64,000 nt of DNA from Clostridium fungisolvens (GCF_014193895.1 NZ_BLZR01000001.1:4154001-4218000); one strand, 5' to 3'. Positions 15,400-24,506 are shown, numbered from the stretch's first letter. Notes: a model not told the origin generated them from the sequence alone. Translations and numbers: made by a program.

Positions 15400-17238
15400 A
15401 TGGCAATAAAAAGTATAAACCTTAGCGTTAACGACATGACCTGTACTTCTTGTGAAAATAGAATATCTAATTCTTTGAAAACTCTTTCTGGTATATTAGA
15501 AGTAAAGGCCAGTTATAAGAACTCATCGGTTTATGTTAAGTTTGACAACGAAAAGTGCTCTTATGGGAAAATATGCGGAGCAATAGAAGAGATAGGTTAT
15601 ACGGTCACAGGAAATACTTTATCCCAAAGTAATTCTGCTAAAACTGAAATATTACCTATACTTGCAATAATACTTATAGCATTTGTATTTATAAAATTAG
15701 GTCAGAATTCTATCGGCTTTGATATGAGTTCTAAACTTGGAACAAATACTACATACGTTATGCTATTTGTAATAGGTATTTTCACTTCTCTACACTGCGT
15801 AGGTATGTGTGGAGGTATAATGCTTTCTCAAAGTATATCAATAAAAGGTGTAAATAAATTTTCAAACCTAAAACCTTCGCTTTTTTATAACTTTGGAAGA
15901 TTAATATCTTATACACTATTAGGCGGAGTAGTAGGTGCTATAGGATCTGTATTTACTATAACTATAGGGACTCAAGCATTAATATCCATAATTGCCGGAG
16001 TTTTTATGGTAATAATGGGATTTAATTTAGCTGGGTTTAAGTTTTTTAGATCTATTAACATTAAACTTCCTTGGTCAAACTGTAATACAAAAAAATCAAT
16101 TACAGGTAAACCATTAGTGGTTGGTCTTTTGAATGGCTTGATGCCTTGCGGACCTCTTCAAACAATGCAATTATATGCACTTGCTACTGGCAGTCCAATT
16201 AAAGGCGCAATTTCTATGTTCATATTCGCCTTAGGTACTATTCCACTTATGCTTATATTTGGAGTTGCTGCAAGTTTTCTAAACAGTGGTAAGACCAAGA
16301 AGCTACTAAAAGTCAGTGGAATTGTAGTAATATTGTTAGGATTTATCATGGCTAACAGAGGTTTTACTCTCATGGGCTTTAATATATCACCTATGTCTAT
16401 ACTAAACAGTAAAAACTTAGCTTCTAATGTTAAAATGTCTGATGATAACAAGGCAAAATTAGTAGATGGTAAACAAGTTATTAACCTAACTGCGGATAAC
16501 AAAGGTTATTCTCCTAATGTAGTATTTCTTCAAAAAAATGTACCAGCCAAAATAGTTATCGACGGAAAACTTATAACTTCCTGTAATAACGAAATTGTAT
16601 TTCCTAGTCTAAACATAAGTAAAAAACTAAAATCCGGTGAAAATGTAATAGAGTTTACTCCTACTGATAAAGATGTTGATTATAGCTGTTGGATGGGTAT
16701 GATCACAGGTAAAATCAAGGTTGTTGATAACCTAGGCAATGTGTCTCAGGAAGATATCTCTAAAGCCCAATCAGATCAACAACAATCTGCCGCTGGAGCA
16801 AGTTGCTGCTCTCCTACCGGAGGAGCTACTCAAGAGCCACAATTATATGGTCAACCTATTTCTAAGGTACCTACTAGTAAAATAGTTGTAAAAGCCAAAA
16901 TTGATGGTATAACACAAAATCTTTCGATTAAAGCTAATAATAATGAATTTGAACCTTTAGTTTGGGTATTTAAAAAAGGTCTCACAGCTAATGTTTCTCT
17001 TAATTTAGATGGCATGAATAATGCTGATGGCAAGTATGACATTATAGGTTTTACTACAAATGCTAAGGTTAATAGCTTTACAATAAGCAATTATCTTGGA
17101 AAGTTAAATATGAAATTTGATAAAGAAGAGACTTATTTTATTGAAAAAGATAACAATGTTTACGGAGTTATAAAAGTTGTCTCTGACTTTGATAACGCTG
17201 ACTTAGAACAGATAAGAGCTGAAACTATAAATCAATAA
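15400..17238 (+). CDS. HMA / UreH-like membrane / cupredoxin-like fusion protein, probable copper handling
   Basis: A 612-residue fusion. Residues about 3-70 are a heavy-metal-associated domain with MTCTSC (Cys15, Cys18). About 85-330 is a six-helix UreH/DsbD-like membrane domain (LHCVGMCGGIML and NGLMPCGPLQTMQ carry its paired Met/Cys motifs). About 345-445 is a cupredoxin-like domain (SCNNEIVFPS and SCWMGMITGKI hold potential Cu ligands Cys and Met). A linker ASCCSPTGG and a second beta-rich domain follow. This set of domains is known from copper-trafficking proteins in anaerobes; the direction of transport is not established by sequence. The ATG at 15400 is preferred because AGGGGTG precedes it; a GTG at 15391 is in frame. 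A two-codon ORF with its own SD lies just upstream. The gene stands alone, without a CsoR or P-type ATPase beside it. Confidence 0.82.
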   Translation: MAIKSINLSVNDMTCTSCENRISNSLKTLSGILEVKASYKNSSVYVKFDNEKCSYGKICGAIEEIGYTVTGNTLSQSNSAKTEILPILAIILIAFVFIKLGQNSIGFDMSSKLGTNTTYVMLFVIGIFTSLHCVGMCGGIMLSQSISIKGVNKFSNLKPSLFYNFGRLISYTLLGGVVGAIGSVFTITIGTQALISIIAGVFMVIMGFNLAGFKFFRSINIKLPWSNCNTKKSITGKPLVVGLLNGLMPCGPLQTMQLYALATGSPIKGAISMFIFALGTIPLMLIFGVAASFLNSGKTKKLLKVSGIVVILLGFIMANRGFTLMGFNISPMSILNSKNLASNVKMSDDNKAKLVDGKQVINLTADNKGYSPNVVFLQKNVPAKIVIDGKLITSCNNEIVFPSLNISKKLKSGENVIEFTPTDKDVDYSCWMGMITGKIKVVDNLGNVSQEDISKAQSDQQQSAAGASCCSPTGGATQEPQLYGQPISKVPTSKIVVKAKIDGITQNLSIKANNNEFEPLVWVFKKGLTANVSLNLDGMNNADGKYDIIGFTTNAKVNSFTISNYLGKLNMKFDKEETYFIEKDNNVYGVIKVVSDFDNADLEQIRAETINQ

Positions 17239-17303
17239 TCATATAAGCCGTCTACACATACTTATCCAAACTTTTATCTAAAATATAACGTAATAAAGAA
17301 TAA

Positions 17304-17402
17304 AAAATGTACCACTTCGTAATTAAATCTATCTTTTAAATTATCTCATCAGAATTCATTAGAATTTTGAAAATAGATTTTGTAGTGAAGTGGTACATTT
17401 TT
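17304..17402. repeat. Palindromic repeat family 2, copy downstream of the copper-type gene
   Basis: It starts AATGTACCACTTCGTAATTA and ends GTGAAGTGGTACATTT, so the termini are inverted. Inside are AAATCTATCTTTTAAATTAT and AAAATAGATTTTG. It lies between convergent genes and could also serve as a bidirectional terminator. Other copies are at 24404, 24637, 35077, 59647 and, diverged, 11634 and 50045. Confidence 0.75.
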
Positions 17403-17412
17403 ATATATTGTT

Positions 17413-18819
17413 TCAACCTTGAAACTTTTTTCTCTTAATGCTTCCCCAACTTCCCTTTAGTTTTCTAAATTTTATTATACCTTCCAATCTATATAGAGTA
17501 GTCATTTGCCTATATCCGAAATTCTCTATTATTCCATAGAAGGTTAGCTTTATTAGCTGCCATATTGACGGATATTTATTAAAAGTATATTCCTCCAGTA
17601 GTATCGCACCTATGGAAAGTATAACTCCATATAGTATAGATGAAGCCAAAAAAAGCAGGAAATACCTAACATTAAGCACTCCAAAAAAATAAGATAACGG
17701 AATAAATACGTATCCTACTACTTCCACTACAGGTCCAATCATCTCAAACACCCAAAAATAAGGAGCTGCTAAGATACCTATCTTTCCGTACCTAGGATTA
17801 AAAAGTAATCGTTTATGCTTGAACAAACTATCCATAAGTCCAATCTGCCATCTTCGTCGTTGTACCCTTAGATCCTTAAATTTCTCAGGAGCCTGAGTCC
17901 AGCAAACTGGATCTGGTATAAATTTTATCTTATACTTCTCTTTTCTGTCTCTCATAATTCTATGAAGCCTTACCACTAGCTCCATGTCTTCACCTATAGT
18001 CTTAACAGTATACCCCCCAACTTCTATAACACTCTCTTTTTTAAATGCTCCAAAAGCTCCTGATATTATAAGCAAAGCATCAATTGCATCCCACCCCATT
18101 CTACCGGTTAAAAATGCTCTAAGATACTCAACAATCTGAAACATGGCTACTCTATTTTTAGGTAACCTTATGTCTTTTATCTTTCCATTATCTATTGTGC
18201 TTCCATTTGCAATCCTCACTATTCCTCCTACAGCTATTGTGAGTTTATCCTCTACAAAGGGCATTATCACTCTTACTAAAGAGTCACTTTCTAATATTGA
18301 ATCAGCATCAATAGATGCAAATACCGGATATCTAGATATATTTATTCCAGCATTTAAAGCATCAGCCTTTCCTCCATTCACCTTATCCACTACTACTAGC
18401 TTAGGTATATCTATATTTTTATATACTGCTTTTATCTCATTAGTAGCAACCCTATATCTTATAGGTTGGTAAACCTTTCTAAGCTTAAATGCTTCTATTA
18501 CTCTTTCTAGAGTTTCATCCTTAGAACCATCATTAATTACTACTATTTCAAATGTAGGGTAATTCAAGGCTAGCAGAGATTTTATGTTATCGACTATGGT
18601 TTCTTGCTCATTATATCCTGGGACTAATACTGATATAGGAATCATATTATCTGATTCACTATACTTTTTGTGGCTCGAATATCTCATCTTTCTTATATAA
18701 TCATACAAGTTAAAACTTGATAATATAAGCTGAATAAAATAGATTCCATTAACAATAAGGACATAATATAAGATAAAGTGGTTAAACGCTAAAATTACTT
18801 TTCTTAAGATATCACCCAT
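17413..18819 (-). CDS. Processive family 2 glycosyltransferase, membrane (polysaccharide synthase)
   Basis: 468 residues from the ATG at 18819, which overlaps the end of the HEAT gene by 8 bases; GGTGG lies upstream. One N-terminal transmembrane span (about 8-33) precedes the GT-A domain: VPGYNEQ (67-73), VINDGSKD (94-101), the metal-binding DAD (171-173), acceptor/catalytic GED (276-278) and QRRRW (320-324). The D,D,D,QxxRW pattern is that of BcsA/PgaC/HasA-type processive enzymes. Three or four more membrane spans follow (about 345-430). It should polymerise and export a beta-linked polysaccharide; the sugar cannot be told. No PilZ domain is visible, so any c-di-GMP control would be indirect. 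Last gene of the operon at 17413-22533. Confidence 0.87.
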   Translation of the reverse strand: MGDILRKVILAFNHFILYYVLIVNGIYFIQLILSSFNLYDYIRKMRYSSHKKYSESDNMIPISVLVPGYNEQETIVDNIKSLLALNYPTFEIVVINDGSKDETLERVIEAFKLRKVYQPIRYRVATNEIKAVYKNIDIPKLVVVDKVNGGKADALNAGINISRYPVFASIDADSILESDSLVRVIMPFVEDKLTIAVGGIVRIANGSTIDNGKIKDIRLPKNRVAMFQIVEYLRAFLTGRMGWDAIDALLIISGAFGAFKKESVIEVGGYTVKTIGEDMELVVRLHRIMRDRKEKYKIKFIPDPVCWTQAPEKFKDLRVQRRRWQIGLMDSLFKHKRLLFNPRYGKIGILAAPYFWVFEMIGPVVEVVGYVFIPLSYFFGVLNVRYFLLFLASSILYGVILSIGAILLEEYTFNKYPSIWQLIKLTFYGIIENFGYRQMTTLYRLEGIIKFRKLKGSWGSIKRKKFQG

Positions 18820-19978
18820 CTTCTGTTTCACCACCATTATCAATGTAGTTTTTTACGAGTAAAGCTAATTTTTCATCATAGTATCTATGGTTTTCATTAT
18901 CAAATATTCTTGACATTAAATCAGTATCTTCCATAGCCGATATTATTATATCTTTAGCAAATCTATCTTGCCCTTCAAATACTTTATGAACATACTTTAA
19001 ACTTTCATCTAACTTTAGTATAGAAACAGCAGAATTATATCTCACAAACCATTGCCTATCAGATAATTTGTTAATTAACTTAGGTATGACATTTATATCA
19101 CTGTATCTTCCCAGAGTTTTAGCAGCCAAAGCCCTGATTTCCCAACCTTCATCGTCTAAGAGATTAGAGATTTTATCAATATAACGAGTATCTTTCATAT
19201 TACCTAAAGCCTTAATAGCTGATATCCTTCTTTCTTTAGAACTACTTTCTAAATATCTTGCTATTTGTTCTATCAAAGTGTACTCTAATGAATTACCGGC
19301 AGATTTTATAAATAGCGAACTTATAAATTCGTCTTCTACATCTATCATTTTTGAATATACAAAATTTTTATTTCCTTCAAAGCTATCTATTATTTCAATG
19401 AGGCTCCGTTCACTTAGAAGAATTGATCCATTTATCTTTGAGAAAGCATCTATAAAACTCTGTTCATCGCCTATTTTAGCTAATGCTAAAAGAGCATTGT
19501 ACTTTATATCTTGTATAGATATTGGAATTTGTTCTAACAAATCTTTTGTAGCCTTTTTACTTCTTAATTCTCCCAACCTTTTGCAACACAATGCTTTCTT
19601 ATATATATTTCTCGTATTTAAGTCTTTCAATTCCTCTTCTACAATTTTGTAATCTTCGCAAAATCGTATTAAGACTTCTCTAAATTCACCCGTGAAGTTT
19701 TCAAGATAATAGCTTATTCTTTCTTCTACTATATCTTTTCTTATACTATTCCTTAGTATTTTCTTAAGTCTCTTTACATCAATGCTAATATCATTTGCAG
19801 TTTCAGTATCTATTACTTTATTAATTATAGAGTCTATCTCAGGAATTAACTGTTTTTCATACCTAGCTCTCTGCTTTCTAGCTATTTTTTCTATACTTTT
19901 TTCCACTATTATATACACATAAAGGAATGCTACTATAGTGCTAAAAAAAATTATAGAATAATATATATACTGTTCCAT
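18812..19978 (-). CDS. Membrane-anchored HEAT-repeat protein
   Basis: 388 residues. One transmembrane helix is at about 5-25 (YYSIIFFSTIVAFLYVYIIV), then a basic, coiled stretch. From about 130 come alpha-helical HEAT repeats: CKRLGELRSKKATKDLLEQI, KYNALLALAKIGDEQSFIDA, RISAIKALGNMKDTRYIDKI, EIRALAAKTLGRYSDINVIP, FVRYNSAVSILKLDESLKYV. Such repeats act as protein-binding scaffolds. Its place between a receiver protein and a glycosyltransferase suggests that it links signal to synthase at the membrane; this is inference. The start ATG lies 10 bases after the receiver's stop, with GGTGA as a weak SD, and the end overlaps the glycosyltransferase start (translational coupling). Confidence 0.82.
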   Translation of the reverse strand: MEQYIYYSIIFFSTIVAFLYVYIIVEKSIEKIARKQRARYEKQLIPEIDSIINKVIDTETANDISIDVKRLKKILRNSIRKDIVEERISYYLENFTGEFREVLIRFCEDYKIVEEELKDLNTRNIYKKALCCKRLGELRSKKATKDLLEQIPISIQDIKYNALLALAKIGDEQSFIDAFSKINGSILLSERSLIEIIDSFEGNKNFVYSKMIDVEDEFISSLFIKSAGNSLEYTLIEQIARYLESSSKERRISAIKALGNMKDTRYIDKISNLLDDEGWEIRALAAKTLGRYSDINVIPKLINKLSDRQWFVRYNSAVSILKLDESLKYVHKVFEGQDRFAKDIIISAMEDTDLMSRIFDNENHRYYDEKLALLVKNYIDNGGETEDG

Positions 19979-19988
19979 GAATTCACCA

Positions 19989-20396
19989 TCATTCTTTTAT
20001 ATACTTTTTTATGATTTCATCCATCTCTTTTGGTGAAAATGGCTTTTTAACAATTTCACTTGCTCCTATTTTTAAAAGATACTTTGCATTTTCAGTTGAC
20101 TTTTGGGCTGACAAGACTATTATGTTAATATTATTATCTATCCTTTTAACTTTTTTTATAAATTCATCTGCATACATGGTATCCATGTAAAAATCTATTA
20201 TAAGAAGATTAAACAGGGCATACTTCATTAATACTAGAGCTGCATTTGCATTATCAGCAACTGCAACAGAGTAATTCCTATTCTTATATCTACTAACCAT
20301 TATTGAAGTTAAGGTTACGTCATCATCGACAATTAAGATTCTTCCTGCGGTCATTTTATCATCTTGGCTCGCCATTAAAAGTGATTTATTCTTCAA
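19989..20396 (-). CDS. Stand-alone response regulator receiver protein
   Basis: 135 residues made only of a CheY-like receiver domain. Acidic pocket Asp24-Asp25 (LIVDDDV), phosphoacceptor Asp68 (LLIIDFYMD), Ser96 (IIVLSAQK) and Lys118 (VKKPF) are all present. There is no output domain and no histidine kinase gene nearby, so it must act through protein contact and receive phosphate from a kinase encoded elsewhere. The start is TTG at 20396, with AGGAGG eight bases before it inside the end of the upstream gene; the later ATG at 20375 lacks an SD. Second gene of the polysaccharide operon. Confidence 0.87.
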   Translation of the reverse strand: MKNKSLLMASQDDKMTAGRILIVDDDVTLTSIMVSRYKNRNYSVAVADNANAALVLMKYALFNLLIIDFYMDTMYADEFIKKVKRIDNNINIIVLSAQKSTENAKYLLKIGASEIVKKPFSPKEMDEIIKKYIKE

Positions 20397-20397
20397 T

Positions 20398-22533
20398 CTA
20401 CTGTCCTCCTATATCTTTAAATGCCTCTTTTAATATGTAATAGGAAGGCTTAAGCCTCTCATGAAAACTTGGATTATTCCATTCACTTAAGCTGAAATAT
20501 CCCATCTCATTACTATTTATAGCTTTATTATTGCTTACATGAATTCCTCCCAAATATATACCATCAATCTTTGTAGCTTTTATACCATAAATATAAAAGT
20601 CATTCATTATGCTCTTTGTAGAAGGATCCATAAAGTTTAATAATTGCCATGGTATTCTTATTTCAATGTTATCTCCATTAACATTAAAATCTGTTAATGA
20701 GTTAAATGCATTATGTTTAGGATTTCCATCACCGAAAGTTAATCTACCAGTTTCATACTTTGAAAGAGGTATTACAACTTTATCTTGAGGTAATAACTGC
20801 TCTTTATTAAGGCATAAATACATTGGATTAAATATATTGTTATCTTTGATCTCAAATGCTGTATTTCTATCTATCTTTTTCAATTGTTTTGCATAAAGAT
20901 AATAGAAAGAATCGTAATAGCTATGTACCATAATTCTAGAATTACTTTTCCCGTCAATATTTATAATAAAATCTACTGGTCTTTGAAAACTTATATCAGT
21001 ATCTTTAAGTGATAAACTTCCTGAACTCGGAGTTACGTCTATTGGAATAATAAACTTATCTTTTTCTAGATTGAAATTATCTACTTTTGCATATATATAT
21101 AAATATTTCTCATCCTGCCTAGCATAAACGCTAAAATCACTTCCCTTAGCTAAAAGCTTGCTATTTTCCCATTCATCAGGCTTTCCATCAACATAACATA
21201 CACTATCTTTATTCCCAGGGTCAAAGGCTAAAACTCCAAATTCTTGCTCATTGGTTTGAGGGTTTGACCAATAGGCTCTTCTCTCCGGAATATCAAAATC
21301 CATAGTATTCCAAGTTCTTTTAAACCATTCATCTTGCCATGTGAATACGATCCCTCCACAATATCCTTCATCATATATATTTTGCAACATAAACTTATTC
21401 ATTTCTCCTTGGCTTTTTTCGTCGATGTATCCTTGGTTGAATCCCATATGTATATTCTCATGAGCTTTTCCTCTAGATGCAGGAATACCGAACTCAGCTA
21501 CAAGCACTGGAGTTGTATGTTGTTTTCTAAGATCCTTTAAATAAGCTCTATAAGTGTTTGACTTTCCATTCGGATCTTTAAACTGCGCATATTCATGTTG
21601 ATAATTCATGAAATCAGGATAATAAGGATATATATGATAAGATGCAAATAATCCAGGTTTAAAAGAACTTTTACTCTTTATATGCTCTTGATTTACTACC
21701 GCTATATCTTCAGTTGATAAAGGTTCATTTGGATGTGACAACATATCTGTGGTTACCCAATTAGTAAAACTAGTTGGCCTTTGCATCTTATAGGTTGTGG
21801 ACTCATACTCTATAACATAATCCCCTAACTCACAAAGAAACTTTTCAAAAGGAGATGCATTATTGGTATATAGGTACTTCCCATCGTAACTAACATTATC
21901 TTTGTTAATAGCATTTGTATTTAATACAAACTCAGGGTCCCACTCTATACCAAGTATCCATCCTACGACATAATCGGATATATCTTTTTTATAAATCCCA
22001 CTAGCATAGCCTTTTCTTTCTGGCAATTCTGCCTTTCCATGAATTATATCTACTAATGCTTTTATATCTGTTTTTACTTGCTTCTTTATTTTTGGATCTT
22101 CTGCATTTTTTATATTTGCAATATCTTCTTCATTAATCCAAATGCCTTGAAATAGATATAAAGGTTTAATAGACTCTTTATTGTATTCATAAAGAGCCTC
22201 ATAAAAATCTGGCTTTAGAATAGTATATACTCTTATGCTATTAGCATTCATTTCACTTATATATTTAAACCATCTTTTATATTCTTCCTTAGTTATTGCA
22301 AGTTCCCCTGGAAAACTACCTGGCTTAGCTGCTCCTATATTTACACCTTTTATAAAACTTTTTTTCCACTTTCCTAGTTCATAGATATAAAAATCTTTTG
22401 TATCCACTTTAGTAATAAATTTTATATTATCCTCTCTATAAACAGAAAACTTATTCCTAACTATATATCCAAACTTCCATATTGAAAAGCTAAGAATAGC
22501 TAAGGTTATTACCACTGCTAAAAACTTCTTCAT
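20398..22533 (-). CDS. Membrane-anchored glycoside-hydrolase-like protein
   Basis: 711 residues. An N-terminal signal-anchor (about 3-23, FLAVVITLAILSFSIWKFGY) directs it outside the membrane. The middle (about 55-430) is a TIM barrel resembling GH2/GH5-type enzymes (FIKGVNIGAAKPG, NSIRVYTI). Glu197 in GIEWDP and Glu347 in VAEFGIPASRG sit where acid/base and nucleophile are expected, and WQDEWFKRTWN closes the barrel. The C-terminal region (about 440-700) is beta-rich and may bind carbohydrate. It likely trims or processes the polymer made by the operon's glycosyltransferase, as hydrolases do in other exopolysaccharide systems. Its exact GH family is not assignable by eye. First gene of the operon, SD GGGGGG. 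Confidence 0.72.
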   Translation of the reverse strand: MKKFLAVVITLAILSFSIWKFGYIVRNKFSVYREDNIKFITKVDTKDFYIYELGKWKKSFIKGVNIGAAKPGSFPGELAITKEEYKRWFKYISEMNANSIRVYTILKPDFYEALYEYNKESIKPLYLFQGIWINEEDIANIKNAEDPKIKKQVKTDIKALVDIIHGKAELPERKGYASGIYKKDISDYVVGWILGIEWDPEFVLNTNAINKDNVSYDGKYLYTNNASPFEKFLCELGDYVIEYESTTYKMQRPTSFTNWVTTDMLSHPNEPLSTEDIAVVNQEHIKSKSSFKPGLFASYHIYPYYPDFMNYQHEYAQFKDPNGKSNTYRAYLKDLRKQHTTPVLVAEFGIPASRGKAHENIHMGFNQGYIDEKSQGEMNKFMLQNIYDEGYCGGIVFTWQDEWFKRTWNTMDFDIPERRAYWSNPQTNEQEFGVLAFDPGNKDSVCYVDGKPDEWENSKLLAKGSDFSVYARQDEKYLYIYAKVDNFNLEKDKFIIPIDVTPSSGSLSLKDTDISFQRPVDFIINIDGKSNSRIMVHSYYDSFYYLYAKQLKKIDRNTAFEIKDNNIFNPMYLCLNKEQLLPQDKVVIPLSKYETGRLTFGDGNPKHNAFNSLTDFNVNGDNIEIRIPWQLLNFMDPSTKSIMNDFYIYGIKATKIDGIYLGGIHVSNNKAINSNEMGYFSLSEWNNPSFHERLKPSYYILKEAFKDIGGQ

Positions 22534-22866
22534 TCTAAATCCCCCCCTTACACCTCCACTGTTTAAAACACCGTGTTTACATATATAAAAATCTCAATAT
22601 ACATTCCTATAAATTCTTTTGGAAAACTCCGTACTTTAACTGTACCTAATATTATTATGTTCTAAAGCAGATTGGTCCATGTAAGTATGAAGAATAAAAA
22701 AATCGCTGATGCGACTTTTTGCGCATCTGCCTTTTCTGAACGTATGCGAAGAATCTTACAGGCGACATATTCTTCTTTTTTTATTCTTTAACTTATATTA
22801 CTTCTTACGCCTCTCCATATACTTGTCCAAAGATCTTATTGTATTATGAATGGTCTAAAAAAATAA
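22534..22866. other. Leader region of the polysaccharide operon
   Basis: No gene. 22688-22800 is a copy of dispersed repeat family 3. I saw no clear -35/-10 pair or riboswitch between the repeat and the operon start. Confidence 0.45.
22688..22800. repeat. Dispersed repeat family 3, copy upstream of the polysaccharide operon
   Basis: It contains GCATCTGCCTTTTCTGAACG, then TATGCGAAGAATCTTACAGG, CGACATATTCTTC and a T-rich tail TTTATTCTTTAACTTATA. The same order of words occurs at 49795-49912 and, diverged, at 27440-27552. Confidence 0.7.
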
Positions 22867-22896
22867 AAAAACCTTTGTCTTTCAACAAAGGTTTTT
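22867..22896 (-). terminator. Intrinsic terminator of the second CNNM/CBS gene
   Basis: Stem AAAAACCTTTG with CAAAGGTTTTT, then further Ts on the minus strand. It lies 21 bases after the stop. Confidence 0.8.
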
Positions 22897-22917
22897 AACT
22901 AATCTAAAAAATCAATA

Positions 22918-24234
22918 TTATCTTGTCATGCAAGCTTTTATCTTTTTAATTCTTTTATCCCCAACTTCTTCTACTTTAAACATGACATTTTTATATTCAA
23001 CTATTTTTTCTTCATCACTCTTAGGGATCTTTCCTATCATACTTACAAGAAATCCGCCTATTGTATCAAAGTTGTCAGTTTCTATATCTAAATGTAGATG
23101 TTCATTAACATCATTTATTGATAAAAGTCCATCTATTAAATAAGTGTTATTATCTAACTTTTTAATTTCACTTTCATTATCATTCTCATCGTATTCATCG
23201 AAGATATTTCCCATAACTTCTTCTATTAAGTCCTCTATAGATACTACTCCTGAGAATCCACCATATTCATCTATAAGAATAGCCATATGATTCTTAGAGT
23301 CTTGTAGTTCTTTAAACAGAGTATCTATATTATTAGTTTCAGGAACAAAATAAGGAGTCCTTAATATACTTCTAATGTTAATCTTATCTATCCCTGTCTT
23401 ATTGGCCTGGAAGAAGAAATCTTTCATATATAGTATACCTATTATATTATCAATATGACCTTCATAAACGGGAACTCTAGAGAAGTTTTCATTTAATAGC
23501 TTAGAAGATATTTCTCTTATAGGAGTATTTATATTCAATAAAAATACTTCCGTTCTTGGAGTCATTACTTCTTTTGCAAGCTTGTCATCAAATTCTATTA
23601 TACTTTCTATCATTTCCTTTTCGGTCTCATTTATAACACCATGTTCTTGTCCAACTTGAACTAAGGACTTTATCTCTTCTTTAGAAACCTTTTCCTCTAA
23701 GTTTTTACCATCAATTCCAACAAGTCTTAGCAATAAATTAGTTGATCCTGAAAGGAATTTTACAAAGGGGCTACTTACTTTTGAAACGAATACGATCGGC
23801 ATTACAGAAAACATAGCTATTGCTTCTGAGTTCTGAAGGGCAACTCTTTTTGGGAACAGTTCTCCAAATACTAGTGTGAAATATGATAATAAAATAGTTA
23901 TTACCACTAAAGATATTTGACTGCTATATGGTATATTAAACTTTTCTAAGAATACAGAAAACTCACCACTTATTCCTGTAGCAGCAGATGCACTAGCAAA
24001 AAAGCTTGCAAGGGTTATACCAACTTGTATAGTTGCCAAAAAGTTACTAGGTTCGTCCAAAAGTTTTATTAAAGATAAGGCTTTCTTATTTCCTTTTTCA
24101 GCAAGATTTCTAACCTTGTTCTTATTTAAAGAAATTATAGCCATTTCTGCAGATGAGAAAAAAGCATTGATAAGTGTTAAAAACACTATTAATAATAATT
24201 GAAACAAAATACTACCATACGGGCTCGGGTCCAT
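22918..24234 (-). CDS. CNNM-domain / CBS-domain membrane protein (second copy)
   Basis: 438 residues, same design as the protein at 9388-10683: CNNM domain with four membrane spans (LLLIVFLTLINAFFSSAEMA at the start), CBS pair with MTPRTEVFLLN and HMAILIDEYGGFSGVVSIED, then a CorC/HlyC domain. Long identical blocks (RMPV-type CBS motifs, NETEKEM/NETEREM) show recent paralogy. Probable divalent-cation transporter or efflux regulator. The ATG follows AGGAGG by ten bases. Monocistronic, with its own terminator. Confidence 0.88.
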   Translation of the reverse strand: MDPSPYGSILFQLLLIVFLTLINAFFSSAEMAIISLNKNKVRNLAEKGNKKALSLIKLLDEPSNFLATIQVGITLASFFASASAATGISGEFSVFLEKFNIPYSSQISLVVITILLSYFTLVFGELFPKRVALQNSEAIAMFSVMPIVFVSKVSSPFVKFLSGSTNLLLRLVGIDGKNLEEKVSKEEIKSLVQVGQEHGVINETEKEMIESIIEFDDKLAKEVMTPRTEVFLLNINTPIREISSKLLNENFSRVPVYEGHIDNIIGILYMKDFFFQANKTGIDKINIRSILRTPYFVPETNNIDTLFKELQDSKNHMAILIDEYGGFSGVVSIEDLIEEVMGNIFDEYDENDNESEIKKLDNNTYLIDGLLSINDVNEHLHLDIETDNFDTIGGFLVSMIGKIPKSDEEKIVEYKNVMFKVEEVGDKRIKKIKACMTR

Positions 24235-24403
24235 ACTTTTAATACCTCCTAAAACATTATAGCTATAATGATATCATAGCTAATGAAATCTTTCAAATTC
24301 GAAAAATTCTTAGAATTGTCTAATAATTTATCTCAAATGCTTAATATACAGTTTATCCTGCTTACACTTTCTAAATCTAGTCCATAATTCAAGTAGGTAC
24401 TAT

Positions 24404-24500
24404 AGATGTACCAGTTCGAACCGAAATCTATTTTTAAAACTCTCACGGCTTCTGGTGAGAGTTTTAAAAATATAAATTCAAATACGAAGTGGTACATCCA
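24404..24500. repeat. Palindromic repeat family 2, well-conserved copy
   Basis: It begins GATGTACCAGTTCGAACCGA and ends ACGAAGTGGTACATCC. The centre is ACTCTCACGGCTTCTGGTGA running into GAGTTTTAAAAAT, making nearly the whole 97 bp one long hairpin. Confidence 0.8.
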
Positions 24501-24506
24501 TAAATG

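Noticed and set aside
17413..22533. Histidine kinase partner for the lone receiver
   Set aside because: No protein with HisKA or HATPase motifs is encoded anywhere in the window.
22534..22690. c-di-GMP riboswitch upstream of the polysaccharide operon
   Set aside because: I looked for the GEMM core and did not see it. The leader has only repeat family 3 and AT-rich sequence.
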